From Methanobrevibacter smithii ATCC 35061 (lineage in GTDB: Archaea > Methanobacteriota > Methanobacteria > Methanobacteriales > Methanobacteriaceae): a stretch of 64,000 nt of DNA. A program made the translations under genes and the position numbers. Where the stretch lies: positions 1,789,161-1,853,160 of the forward strand of contig NC_009515.1 of the NCBI RefSeq assembly GCF_000016525.1. Direction: 5' to 3'. This document shows positions 36,589-44,947 of the stretch, one piece after another. The notes beneath the pieces were generated by a model. It was not told the origin of the DNA and made no database searches. It saw only the letters and a list, made by a program, of their open reading frames with translations. Numbering within the stretch: the first letter of the stretch is position 1; each line of letters begins with the position of its first letter.

Positions 36589-37758
36589 ATGGTTATAAAA
36601 GAATTGAACAATGCAAAAAAAGCATATCAGAGAAAAGACTTTAAAGCAGCTGATGAAATTTACTCTAAAATCTATGATAATCATCAGAAAGATTTCAGCA
36701 GATGGGATAAAAAATTTTATGCATTAACATTATACAGATGTTATGTTCAAAATCCAGTTAATCAGAATAAACTTTTAGATGCAGGCAAACTGATTACCAA
36801 ATTAGTTAAACAGTCAAATCACTCCAAAAAAGATGCAATGTGTCCGTATACATTAGCAGTGCTTAAAATAATGAAAACCCTTGAAGATCCTGAAGCTGTT
36901 TTGGAATGGTCATCTAAACTTAATCCTGAATTATTAAATGGAGATATTTCAGGAAATTATTCATCTAAAAAAGAAACATGGTATAAATTAACAACAAAAG
37001 CACTGCTGGATACCTGCCAGTATGATGAATGCATAAGCCTGTCAACTGAAGCACTGCTTAATTTAAGCGAATTTACACATGATAATGAGGTCTGGTTTAA
37101 ATGGAGAATAGCTAAATCATTTAATCAGTTAGGTGAATATGACCAGTCTGTAGACTATCTGAATGACATTAAACAGTTTAAAAATGACTGGTTTATAGAT
37201 AATCTGATGGCTGAAAATTATTTCTTTAAAAATGATTGGGACAATGCCTTAAAGTATGCCTCATCTGCAGCACTTGCCAAAGGCGACACTGATAAAAAAG
37301 TCAATTTATATTCACTGATTGAAGATATTCTAAATATAAAAAATAAACAGAAGGAAGCAGATATTCATGCATACCTGGTTTATACAATCAGAAAGGGACA
37401 TAACTGGAATATTGATGAAAATCTGGAATATAAAATTGAAAAGGCAGGTTTTGATTTGGACAATGAGGATTATTTTACTATTGAAAAGCATCTGCATCAT
37501 CTGTGGGAAGAATATCTCTATAAAAATCAGGAATTAAAAAAAGGAGTTATTGTTTCAGTACTGCCCAATAAAAAAGCGGGCTTTATCAGATGCGATGAAT
37601 ATCCTGACAATCTGTATTTCAGCATGAATGAGTTTAAACATAACATCACATTAGCAAAAACAGGCCAGAATGTCACTTTTTATGAAGCTGACGGCTTTGA
37701 TAAAAAGAAAAATAAGCAAGTTAAAAATGCTGTAAATATTTATCTGAATGGGGGCTGA
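36589..37758 (+). CDS. TPR protein with C-terminal cold-shock-like OB domain
   Basis: 389 residues. Residues 1 to about 270 are TPR-like helical pairs (ELNNAKKAYQRKDFKAADEI; WFKWRIAKSFNQLGEYDQSV). Residues about 315-389 read KKGVIVSVLPNKKAGFIRCD, then a beta-barrel pattern with GQNVTFYEADGFDKKKNKQV, matching a cold-shock/S1-like OB fold (G-F-I in place of the RNP1 GFGFI). It starts two bases after the stop of the HTH-repeat gene, suggesting coupled translation. An RNA-binding scaffold is the natural reading; this is inferred from domains only. Confidence 0.7.
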   Translation: MVIKELNNAKKAYQRKDFKAADEIYSKIYDNHQKDFSRWDKKFYALTLYRCYVQNPVNQNKLLDAGKLITKLVKQSNHSKKDAMCPYTLAVLKIMKTLEDPEAVLEWSSKLNPELLNGDISGNYSSKKETWYKLTTKALLDTCQYDECISLSTEALLNLSEFTHDNEVWFKWRIAKSFNQLGEYDQSVDYLNDIKQFKNDWFIDNLMAENYFFKNDWDNALKYASSAALAKGDTDKKVNLYSLIEDILNIKNKQKEADIHAYLVYTIRKGHNWNIDENLEYKIEKAGFDLDNEDYFTIEKHLHHLWEEYLYKNQELKKGVIVSVLPNKKAGFIRCDEYPDNLYFSMNEFKHNITLAKTGQNVTFYEADGFDKKKNKQVKNAVNIYLNGG

Positions 37759-37761
37759 ATT

Positions 37762-38001
37762 ATGGAATTTTGTCCAAAATGCGGTTCGGTGTTATTTCCA
37801 GACGAAAATAATGCATTAAACTGTTCCTGCGGTTATTTTACTTATTTGGATAATGACCGTGAATATAATATTAAAGAAAAAATATCTGAAAAGTCAGCCA
37901 ATATAGCAGTTGATGGAAATGAATATGAAAGTATTGATTTATTATATCCGAAAGATGTTCATTTAAAATCTTATGACTGGAGACACAAAGACTGGGGTTA
38001 A
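37762..38001 (+). CDS. Small TFIIS/RPA12-like zinc-ribbon protein with YDWxxxDWG tail
   Basis: 79 residues. The N-terminus MEFCPKCGSVLFPDENNALN then CSCGYFTYLDN is a zinc ribbon like the N-terminal ribbon of archaeal TFS/RPB9-type proteins (CxxCGxxL...CxCG). The second ribbon of TFS with its catalytic DE is absent, so it is not a transcript-cleavage factor. It ends LKSYDWRHKDWG, shared with the protein at 32103. It starts three bases after the TPR/cold-shock-like gene, making a three-gene operon with 34025 and 36589. Confidence 0.75.
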   Translation: MEFCPKCGSVLFPDENNALNCSCGYFTYLDNDREYNIKEKISEKSANIAVDGNEYESIDLLYPKDVHLKSYDWRHKDWG

Positions 38002-38039
38002 AAAGGTTTGGTTTTATATTGTTATAAAATGGGTTTATT

Positions 38040-38068
38040 AAAATAGAGGTTTTGTTTTCCTCTATTTT
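38040..38068 (-). terminator. Hairpin at the 3' end of the duplicated Rpn-like fragment
   Basis: AAAATAGAGG and CCTCTATTTT are perfect 10-bp inverted arms around a T-rich 9-base loop (38040-38049, 38059-38068). On the plus strand it also follows the rightward operon ending at 38001, so it may act in both directions. An identical hairpin lies at 38352-38380. Confidence 0.55.
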
Positions 38069-38304
38069 AGTTTTTCTATTGTTTTGCAGTCTAGTTTTGT
38101 TATTTTGGCAATTTCTTTAACTGGATAGTTTTCTTTTTGCATGTTTTTTGCTATTTTTAGTTTTTCTTCTTCTTTTCCCTCTAGTTTCCCTTCTATTTTT
38201 CCTTCTATTTTTCCTTGTTCTAACCATTCTTTTTCATGTGATGTTACATAGTCGTGAAGTATTGTTATTTCCATTTTTATCACACATTTTACTTGATTTT
38301 TCAA
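38062..38304 (-). pseudogene. Duplicated 3' fragment of the Rpn-like gene
   Basis: 80 codons almost identical to the last ~75 of the gene at 38374-39243 (KMEITILHDYVTSHEKEWLE ... KLDCKTIEKLK), with one extra GKIE unit in the repeat GKIEGKIEGKLEGK. It has no nuclease core. The DNA repeat also includes the 3' hairpin. It looks like a tandem duplication of the gene end rather than a functional gene. Confidence 0.7.
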
Positions 38305-38351
38305 AATCTGGTGTTAAAAAGTGTATTGATACATTATATTGTAAATTTATT

Positions 38352-38380
38352 AAAATAGAGGTTTTGTTTTCCTCTATTTT
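38352..38380 (-). terminator. Hairpin at the 3' end of the Rpn-like gene
   Basis: Same perfect 10-bp stem and T-rich loop as at 38040-38068, overlapping the gene's stop codon. The two copies are part of a direct repeat of about 260 bp. Confidence 0.55.
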
Positions 38381-39243
38381 AGTTTTTCTATTGTTTTGCA
38401 GTCAAGTTTTGTTATTTTGGCAATTTCTTTAACTGGATAGTTTTCTTTGTGCATGTTTTTTGCTATTTTTAGTTTTTCTTCTTCTTTTCCCTCTAGTTTC
38501 CCTTCTATTTTTCCTTGTTCTAACCATTCTTTTTCATGTGATGTTACATAGTCGTGAAGTATTGTTATTTCCATTTTTATCACATCTATTACTTTATTTT
38601 TCAAATCCTGATTTTCAATGAATTTATCTGCAAGTACTATCAGTATGCCAAGTACAGAATCTTTTAATTCATCATCAATATCAGTTATTTTTCTAGCAAG
38701 TTCCAGAGTTTTTACTACTTGCACTCCGGCTTCGTGTTTGGTTTTCATTAACGGCAATATCCCTAATGCAAGAAACTCATTGCAGGTTAGTTTTATGTTA
38801 TTTTTAACTTTATAAGTTATATTACTTAATAATTTGTCTCCGTCATAGTCTTTAAATGATATTGCTTCAGGTCTAAAAAACTGCCCAGGGGAGTATTCAA
38901 GAACTACCTGATTTTTATCGATTTCAGGAGTCACTACAAGATTTATTTTTACCTTTAACTGATAATCATATCCGATTCTGGCTACATATAGAAAGATTCT
39001 TCTTAAAATGTTTGCAATATTGGATTTAGTAGATAAAAATTCATAAAGAATTATTTTATCCTTTTTCTTTATGCCGTAATCTATTCTGAGAACTTTTGGT
39101 TTCAGGTTTATTAGCTCAACATTTATTTCATCACAAAACTCTGCACCTGTAATTTTTGCAATATACTTTGTGGTGTTTTCTTTTAGAAATTTCAGTGTTA
39201 AATCCTCATGATGGTATCCGTGATATATCTTATTTTTTTTCAT
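38374..39243 (-). CDS. Rpn-like (PD-(D/E)xK transposase-related) protein
   Basis: 289 residues. The N-terminal part has a nuclease-like core (VLRIDYGIKKKDKIILYEFL). The C-terminal part has the low-complexity linker GKIEGKLEGKEEEKLKIAKN then YPVKEIAKITKLDCKTIEKL, the small helical tail typical of Rpn/YhgA-like recombination-promoting nucleases. These are frequent in Methanobrevibacter and often expand by gene-end duplication, as seen directly downstream here. A second family member is at 51508-52410. No operon partner. Whether the nuclease residues are complete cannot be settled by eye. Confidence 0.7.
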   Translation of the reverse strand: MKKNKIYHGYHHEDLTLKFLKENTTKYIAKITGAEFCDEINVELINLKPKVLRIDYGIKKKDKIILYEFLSTKSNIANILRRIFLYVARIGYDYQLKVKINLVVTPEIDKNQVVLEYSPGQFFRPEAISFKDYDGDKLLSNITYKVKNNIKLTCNEFLALGILPLMKTKHEAGVQVVKTLELARKITDIDDELKDSVLGILIVLADKFIENQDLKNKVIDVIKMEITILHDYVTSHEKEWLEQGKIEGKLEGKEEEKLKIAKNMHKENYPVKEIAKITKLDCKTIEKLK

Positions 39244-39424
39244 ACTAATCCATTGGTCTTTAATATTTATATAACCATCAGTTTTTTATTAAAACAATAA
39301 TTAAAGCATAAATAAATAGTTTTAAATGAAATAAATACTTCATAATCATGAAAACTTTTTTATAAAAATGTATTAATTACTTTATTTAAATTAATAATCA
39401 GCTAAAATATGTGAGGTGTTTGGA

Positions 39425-40204
39425 TTGGGCACTGAATATATTGAAAAAGGAATTTCATTTGTCAATCAGAAGAAATATGATAATGCACTTGAATGTTTTA
39501 ATAAACATCTGGAAGCTGATTCAAAAAACAGCATTGTTTTAGGTCTTAAAGCACTGGCTTTAATGGATTTGAACAGGTTAGATGAAGCTTTGATATATAT
39601 CTCCAAGTCATTGGACATTGATTCATCAAATTATGAATCCTGGGCAACTAAAGGGGAAATCTTTAGAAGGTTAAATAAAAATAGGGAAGCTCTGCACTGC
39701 TTTGATTTGTCTTTGCAGATTAATCCGAAACAGTCAAAAACATGGACAAAAAGAGGTTTTTTATTAATTAACAGATACGGTCAGTTTATAGAAGCAATTA
39801 ACTCATTTGATAAAGGACTGGAATTAAATCCCAAAGATAAAAATGCAATATATTTTAAGGCAGAAGCTTATTTTGCACTTAAAAATTATAAAAAAGCTTT
39901 AGGAGCATGTGATGATTATCTGAAAATCACTTCAGCCAATGTTTTTGATTCAAACGTTTACTCACTTAAAACAAAGATTTTAATGATTTTAAACAACTTT
40001 GAAGAGGCATTAGCTGTTATTGATGAAGGTTTGAAAATCAGTCCCGATGATGATTCCATTTATGCAACAAAAGCTATGATTTTACTGAGGGCACATAAAT
40101 ATGACGAAGGCATAGAATGTGTCAATAAAGCTTTGGAGTTAAATTCGAGTAATGTCATTGCATTAAAATTGAGAAATAATGTTTTAAAAGGTAATTTAAG
40201 ATGA
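39425..40204 (+). CDS. TPR protein
   Basis: About 259 residues with seven TPR units (EYIEKGISFVNQKKYDNALE; ALALMDLNRLDEALIYISKS; WTKRGFLLINRYGQFIEAIN). The start is taken as TTG at 39425, because GAGGTG lies seven bases upstream, the same arrangement as at 43591 (TTG) and 52650 (ATG); a GTG at 39416 is the alternative but overlaps the ribosome binding site. Cytoplasmic scaffold by family; partner unknown. It is divergent from the Rpn-like gene. Confidence 0.85.
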   Translation: MGTEYIEKGISFVNQKKYDNALECFNKHLEADSKNSIVLGLKALALMDLNRLDEALIYISKSLDIDSSNYESWATKGEIFRRLNKNREALHCFDLSLQINPKQSKTWTKRGFLLINRYGQFIEAINSFDKGLELNPKDKNAIYFKAEAYFALKNYKKALGACDDYLKITSANVFDSNVYSLKTKILMILNNFEEALAVIDEGLKISPDDDSIYATKAMILLRAHKYDEGIECVNKALELNSSNVIALKLRNNVLKGNLR

Positions 40205-40284
40205 AATGTTAAAATAATCTGTAACTAACGAGAAAAATTCTTAATAGCTAAAAAAAACATATTTACTATTGCAGGTGTATTTAA

Positions 40285-40392
40285 ATGTCTGAAGATCATA
40301 ATAAAAAAGAACACAAACACTGTCCTTTTTGCGGACACCATGTAGATGAAGATGATATGATTTGCCCTCACTGCGGATTATTCATCCCATAA
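40285..40392 (+). CDS. 35-residue zinc-ribbon microprotein
   Basis: A short frame with ribosome binding site GGTG encodes MSEDHNKKEHKHCPFCGHHV followed by DEDDMICPHCGLFIP. This is a complete two-knuckle zinc ribbon with almost nothing else. The tight fit of Cys pairs (CPFC, CPHC) and a good ribosome binding site make it a likely real small gene, easily missed by gene finders. Function unknown; it lies among other zinc-ribbon genes. Confidence 0.7.
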   Translation: MSEDHNKKEHKHCPFCGHHVDEDDMICPHCGLFIP

Positions 40393-40499
40393 TTATTTTT
40401 TCTAAAATCAATTAAACAACTTTATTATTATCTTTATATAAATTAATCATTAATTAACAATATTTACCTGTTTTTGTAAAATTTAGGTGAGGTTAGCTA

Positions 40500-40952
40500 A
40501 TGGTTCAATGTCGTGAATGTAATAGTGAAGTTTCAGATAAGGCAAAGTTCTGCCCCAAATGCAGAACTCCCTTAAAAAGTAATGAAGATGTTCCAAAAAG
40601 TCCTAAAATAGTCAGTGATAAGAAAGGTGGTTTCAATCCTATTTTGATTATTGGTATAATAGCTATTGTAGCTATTGCTGCATTAGGTGCAGGTCTGCTT
40701 TTAGGTGGTGGAAGTGATGATTCACCTGCTGCTGTAAATAATACTGCTGAGAGTGATGATGTTGCTGAAGATGTAAATCCTGCTCCTGCAAGTGCCAATG
40801 TTACTTATGTCTGTTCTCAAAAGTCTGACAAGTTTCATTTGCCTGAGTGTGAATGGGCTCAAAAGATAAATCCTAAAAACAAGATTACTTATAATTCCAG
40901 AGATGCTGCTGTAGCAGATGGAAGGATTCCATGTCAGGTTTGTAATCCTTAA
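40500..40952 (+). CDS. Zinc-ribbon, membrane-anchored protein with extracellular Cys-His domain
   Basis: 150 residues. Zinc ribbon CRECNSEVSDKAKFCPKC at 4-21, one membrane helix about 49-68 (PILIIGIIAIVAIAALGAGL), an Ala/Asp-rich linker, then the C-terminal module VCSQKSDKFHLPECEWAQKI ... RIPCQVCNP. That module (KFH-x-x-x-C and C-x-x-C) is a small Ada-like metal-binding domain often found at the ends of secreted nucleases. It probably projects outside the cell with the ribbon inside. Ribosome binding site GAGGT. Confidence 0.8.
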   Translation: MVQCRECNSEVSDKAKFCPKCRTPLKSNEDVPKSPKIVSDKKGGFNPILIIGIIAIVAIAALGAGLLLGGGSDDSPAAVNNTAESDDVAEDVNPAPASANVTYVCSQKSDKFHLPECEWAQKINPKNKITYNSRDAAVADGRIPCQVCNP

Positions 40953-41001
40953 AGTTTATTACCTAAGATAAACATAATTTAAATACAATGAGGTTTTTAA
41001 A

Positions 41002-41334
41002 ATGAATTGTCCTAACTGTGGAGCTGAAGTATTATCAGATAATGAAAAATTTTGCAGAAAATGCGGTTTTAAATTGGTTGATTCAGAAGTTAAAAAAGCT
41101 ACTGTAATTTCAGAAGATATTCCAAAAACACGGTGCCGCAGCTGCAATAATATGATAGACAACAATTTAAGAATTTGTCCCTACTGCGGATCAAATCCAA
41201 ATTCATCTTCAACATATGCATCATCAGCATCCAAAACAAACAGCAGCAGCTCAAGTGACAGTGACTGCTGGGGATGCTGTGGTTTAATTGTAGTTATTGT
41301 AATTATATTGTATATTATAGGATTGATATTTTGA
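41002..41334 (+). CDS. Double zinc-ribbon protein with C-terminal membrane helix
   Basis: 110 residues with two zinc ribbons, CPNCGAEVLSDNEKFCRKCG (3-22) and CRSCNNMIDNNLRICPYCGS (about 48-67). A Ser-rich linker and the C-terminal hydrophobic helix CCGLIVVIVIILYIIGLIF follow. Tail-anchored topology is likely. Function unknown. The next gene begins 14 bases downstream. Confidence 0.8.
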   Translation: MNCPNCGAEVLSDNEKFCRKCGFKLVDSEVKKATVISEDIPKTRCRSCNNMIDNNLRICPYCGSNPNSSSTYASSASKTNSSSSSDSDCWGCCGLIVVIVIILYIIGLIF

Positions 41335-41348
41335 TTTATGACCACATA

Positions 41349-41663
41349 ATGAATATCTGCAAATATTTATGCCATCAGAAACCTGAAAGGTCATTTTTCT
41401 ACAAAGAAAAGCAGTTTCCAGTTTGCAGCAGATGTACAGGAATTGTTATAGGTGCGGCTGCAGGGTTTGTTTTAGCTAGTTTAACCCAACCTAATTTAAT
41501 TTTTGTTTTAGGATTTATTCCATTAATTATTGACGGAACTACACAGTATTACGGTTTAAGAACAAGCAATAACACTTTAAGATTTGTTACAGGTTTGTTA
41601 TGTGGCTTTTCAATACCTTTCGTTGTTTTTAAAACAGAATCAGTTATACTCAATTATTTCTAA
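41349..41663 (+). CDS. DUF2085 membrane protein
   Basis: About 104 residues from the ATG at 41349. MNICKYLCHQKPERSFFYKE and FPVCSRCTGIVIGAAAGFVL are the characteristic CHQ...RSF...CxRCxG pattern of DUF2085, followed by two or three membrane helices (LIFVLGFIPLIIDGTTQYYG). A longer in-frame start at 41274 would overlap the previous gene and lacks homology. The conserved Cys may bind metal. Its 3' end overlaps the convergent helicase gene by 24 bases. Confidence 0.8.
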   Translation: MNICKYLCHQKPERSFFYKEKQFPVCSRCTGIVIGAAAGFVLASLTQPNLIFVLGFIPLIIDGTTQYYGLRTSNNTLRFVTGLLCGFSIPFVVFKTESVILNYF

Positions 41664-43472
41664 ATTTTCCAAGCTGTCATCTATCAGCTCTTCAATGAAT
41701 TCTGAAGGGTTATTTTTATCACTTATTAAGTAAACATTATTTTTAGAGCGGGTTAAACCTACATAGAATAATCTGCGTTCTTCTGAATATTTGTAATCAT
41801 AATTTTTGGTATTTACATAATTCAAAACACTGTGGGTTTTTAATTTTGATGGAAAACCTAAATAGTCATCAACCATATTGATTATAATCACATTATCTGC
41901 TTCCAGACCTTTAGATGAATGCAGGGTTCTGTAGTAAACATTATTCATTGATTTGTCTGTTTTGTCTAAAATTCGTAAGAATTTGTCTTTTTTCAGATTG
42001 CCTTTTTTAACCAGATTTCTGTGTTTTATAAACTGGTTGATGTTGTTGTTTGTTCTGCCTAAGATTAATACATCTTCGGATTTTTTAGAGAGATCTTTTA
42101 TAAGATTATAAATCATTTCTCTTTTTTCTATAGGATTTTTTTGAGGATAGATTATTTTAACAGGTTTTTTCAGATTTTTAGGAGACTTAAGAGATTTCCT
42201 AATTTGTTTAGGGTTTTTCATAATGAAGCTACCTGCTATGTCAATCAGCTCCTGAGGGTTCCTGTATGTTTTTTCAATGAATATTCTTTGAGGATTTTCA
42301 AAATACTCTTCAAAATGTGAGAAAAATTCAATGTTTGTTCCTCTAAATCCGTATATTGACTGCCAGTCATCACCTACAACTGTCAGATGTGCATCTGTTT
42401 TATCCTGCAGGCTTTTAATCAGATTATAATTGGTATATGTGGTATCCTGATATTCATCAACCAGTATGTATCTGTAATGTTTTTTCAGCCCGTATTTTTT
42501 AATCAGCTTGCTTGATTCATTTATCATGTCATTAAAATCAATCTGCTGGTGCATATCCAAGTATTTCTGATAGTAACTGTAGAAATCTTCAGCGATTTTT
42601 AGGAAGATGTCATGGTCCTTGTCATCGTTACTGCTTCTGAAATAGCTGAAATAATCTTTTGTAAAATTGTTGCCCTTAAATAAATTTATAAAATCTGCAA
42701 GCAGGGGTTTAAATGCCACTTTTGTAAATGCTTCTTTCAATTCATTCAATAACTCTTTTCTGTCATTTCTTCTAATGATGTAGCTTTCAATGTTTAAAAA
42801 ATATGAATCGCAAAATTCAAGAATATCTTTTAATGTATCAGTATTTGCATTGGCCAGATAATCATTTATTATAGCCAATATTTCATTGTTTTCAATAACT
42901 GACACTTTATGGTGCTGCTTAATGACTGATCTTCCCAGACTGTGAAATGTCCTTATCTCAACATTTTCCGGAAGCTTTCCTTTTAAATCCCTGACAGAAG
43001 TATTTGAAAATGACAGACACAAAATATCTTCAGGTCTGACATGCTTTTTAGCTATCAGATATTTTATTTTTGCAATTAAAGTAAATGTTTTTCCTGTTCC
43101 TGCTCCTGCAATGATTTGAACATTTTTGGAATCTAAAACACAGGCTATTTTTTGCTGTGTGTCTAAAGGTTTGCTGTTTACTGTTTTAAAAAACTTATCA
43201 TTAGCCAGCAGCTCCTGTCTAGTTTTATCATCCAAATCATCAATACTTTTGTAGTCTTTTTTCAAGTACTTGCCGTTTTTGCTGGCTATTTTTTCAGGTT
43301 CTGTTTTAATATCTTTAGTGAATGTTTCAATAACTGGCTTTTTATTTGTTTTTTTCTTTTCTGGCCGTGGTGTTTTTTTAACTTCCTTAGTTTCAGCAGT
43401 TTTTATACAGCCGCACATCGGGCATTTGCTGCCATTTAGTATCATTGATCCGCATTCACTACAAAAATCCAT
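41640..43472 (-). CDS. UvrD/Rep-like superfamily 1 helicase with N-terminal zinc ribbon
   Basis: 610 residues. An N-terminal ribbon (CSECGSMILNGSKCPMCGC) and a basic linker precede a complete SF1A helicase core: motif I IIAGAGTGKTFTLIAKIKYL near 117, motif II VDEYQDTTYTNYN, motif III VVGDDWQSIYGFRG, motif V TLHSSKGLEADNVII and motif VI YVGLTRSKNNVYLI. By family it is a 3'-5' DNA translocase/helicase in repair or recombination. The zinc-ribbon fusion fits the zinc-ribbon richness of the region. Monocistronic. Confidence 0.88.
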   Translation of the reverse strand: MDFCSECGSMILNGSKCPMCGCIKTAETKEVKKTPRPEKKKTNKKPVIETFTKDIKTEPEKIASKNGKYLKKDYKSIDDLDDKTRQELLANDKFFKTVNSKPLDTQQKIACVLDSKNVQIIAGAGTGKTFTLIAKIKYLIAKKHVRPEDILCLSFSNTSVRDLKGKLPENVEIRTFHSLGRSVIKQHHKVSVIENNEILAIINDYLANANTDTLKDILEFCDSYFLNIESYIIRRNDRKELLNELKEAFTKVAFKPLLADFINLFKGNNFTKDYFSYFRSSNDDKDHDIFLKIAEDFYSYYQKYLDMHQQIDFNDMINESSKLIKKYGLKKHYRYILVDEYQDTTYTNYNLIKSLQDKTDAHLTVVGDDWQSIYGFRGTNIEFFSHFEEYFENPQRIFIEKTYRNPQELIDIAGSFIMKNPKQIRKSLKSPKNLKKPVKIIYPQKNPIEKREMIYNLIKDLSKKSEDVLILGRTNNNINQFIKHRNLVKKGNLKKDKFLRILDKTDKSMNNVYYRTLHSSKGLEADNVIIINMVDDYLGFPSKLKTHSVLNYVNTKNYDYKYSEERRLFYVGLTRSKNNVYLISDKNNPSEFIEELIDDSLENLEIIEYN

Positions 43473-43590
43473 AATATATATTTTTTATTAACATTTAAAA
43501 ATAGCTTTCCTAAGAGTGTCTGAAAAGTATTTCTGTTTTATACATATTTTAAATACTAGTTTAATTAAAAATTATAAATGAGGTGTTTTA

Positions 43591-44388
43591 TTGAATCAAG
43601 ATGAATATATAGGAAATATTGTTAAAAATGGAGTTATAGCATTAATTATAGGATTTATTATAACTGGCATTTTATATTCTGTAATGTATTCAATAAACGG
43701 AATTGAAATGTATGCCGGTTTTATAATTTTAGGAGCACTCTACGGGTTCCTGTTTATAAAATTAGACATTTTTAAAAATGAACTGGATTTAATCATAACA
43801 AATGCTGTTTTTGCATTCTTTGGTTCATATGTAAGCATACATTTAATATTTACAAGTGCATTGAAAATAGCTATGAATTCTTCACTGCTGACTTATCAGT
43901 TTATAGGAATCTGTATTATTGCAGCTGTTGTTGTTAACTACATCCGTGACACTTATCTGGAAATTAATCCTTTAGGGTCAATTAACCTGAATTTGGGAAA
44001 ATTGCCTACAGTTATCTGTCCTGAATGCGGTGTTGAAGTCAATGCCGAAAATATATTCTGTTCTGAATGCGGCCATAAGTTCAGTTTTATACATTGTCCT
44101 GAATGCGGTGCAAAATTAGATGAGGAAGGTGCATTCTGTCAGGAATGCGGTTATAAATTAGAAGATGACTCTAAAAAAGAAGAAGTTAAAGAAGATAACT
44201 CTAAAAATGACATTTCCCTAAAAAAAGAAGTTAAAGAAGATAACTCTAAAAAAGACATTTCCCTAAAAAAAGAAGTTAAAGAAGATAACTCTAAAAAAGA
44301 AGATAACCTTAAAAGCTGTTCCAATTGCGGAACTAAAGTAAGCGAAGATTCCAAATTCTGTCCCGAATGCGGAAATAAAATCAGATGA
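43591..44388 (+). CDS. Multi-pass membrane protein with zinc ribbons and a 15-residue repeat linker
   Basis: 265 residues from a TTG with ribosome binding site GAGGTG. Four hydrophobic segments lie in the first ~125 residues (NGVIALIIGFIITGILYSVM; YAGFIILGALYGFLF). Next come two ribbons (CPECGVEVNAENIFCSECGH and CPECGAKLDEEGAFCQECGY), a charged linker made of tandem copies of KEVKEDNSKKDISLK, and a final ribbon CSNCGTKVSEDSKFCPECGN. The linker repeats are 45 bp at DNA level and could vary in copy number. Function unknown. Confidence 0.78.
   Translation: MNQDEYIGNIVKNGVIALIIGFIITGILYSVMYSINGIEMYAGFIILGALYGFLFIKLDIFKNELDLIITNAVFAFFGSYVSIHLIFTSALKIAMNSSLLTYQFIGICIIAAVVVNYIRDTYLEINPLGSINLNLGKLPTVICPECGVEVNAENIFCSECGHKFSFIHCPECGAKLDEEGAFCQECGYKLEDDSKKEEVKEDNSKNDISLKKEVKEDNSKKDISLKKEVKEDNSKKEDNLKSCSNCGTKVSEDSKFCPECGNKIR
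44185..44304 (+). repeat. In-frame 45-bp tandem repeat (2.7 copies)
   Basis: Units at 44185-44229 and 44230-44274 differ by one base, and a partial third unit follows to about 44304. They encode VKEDNSKKDISLKKE. The near identity implies recent slippage or unequal crossing-over and a length-variable linker. Confidence 0.75.
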
Positions 44389-44395
44389 ATAAACT

Positions 44396-44773
44396 ATGAA
44401 ATATTGTCCAAAATGCGGCAGCGAAATAAAAAACAATATGAAGTTTTGCCAAAAGTGCGGAGCCAAACTTCCTGCTGACCACATAAATTTAAACAATGAA
44501 TACTGCAAGCATTGCGGTTCAGCAATTCCCAAGGGAGCCACCAGATGCCCAAAATGCGACAGATATTTAGATGAAGCTGCAAATGACAGCCATAGTGTTG
44601 CTACTGTAATAGGATATATCTTTTCTTTTTTAGTTCCTTTAGCAGCTGTTGTTGCAGGCATTTACTTATTAACTCAGAAAAATGAAAACGTCCATAAACA
44701 CGGAGCATGCATTATCATCATAGCTGTTGGAGTCATGTGCATCACATATTTATACTATATTAAATTTTTATAA
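44396..44773 (+). CDS. Double zinc-ribbon membrane protein
   Basis: 125 residues. Two ribbons, CPKCGSEIKNNMKFCQKCGA and CKHCGSAIPKGATRCPKCDR, are followed by two membrane helices (VATVIGYIFSFLVPLAAVVA; ACIIIIAVGVMCITYLYYI). It starts seven bases after the preceding gene and is probably co-transcribed with it. Function unknown. Confidence 0.78.
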   Translation: MKYCPKCGSEIKNNMKFCQKCGAKLPADHINLNNEYCKHCGSAIPKGATRCPKCDRYLDEAANDSHSVATVIGYIFSFLVPLAAVVAGIYLLTQKNENVHKHGACIIIIAVGVMCITYLYYIKFL

Positions 44774-44947
44774 AATTATTACTATTTTTTAACTTTTTTT
44801 AAATCATTATATACACAAGTTTATATACTATATTTTATAAATTAATAATTATCAGGAAAAAAAACTATTTTTAAATCAAAAGAAACATGAATTTTTTATA
44901 AATTTGTAAATAAAAAACTTGATATTATAAAAGGAATGTTTAATAAA

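Noticed and set aside
40505..40798. Minus-strand frame of 97 codons over the zinc-ribbon gene
   Set aside because: Antisense shadow; the plus strand has matching zinc-ribbon, membrane helix and Cys-His domain.
44263..44661. Minus-strand frame of 132 codons across two zinc-ribbon genes
   Set aside because: It arises from the low-complexity repeat and the ribbons read backwards; no start signal.
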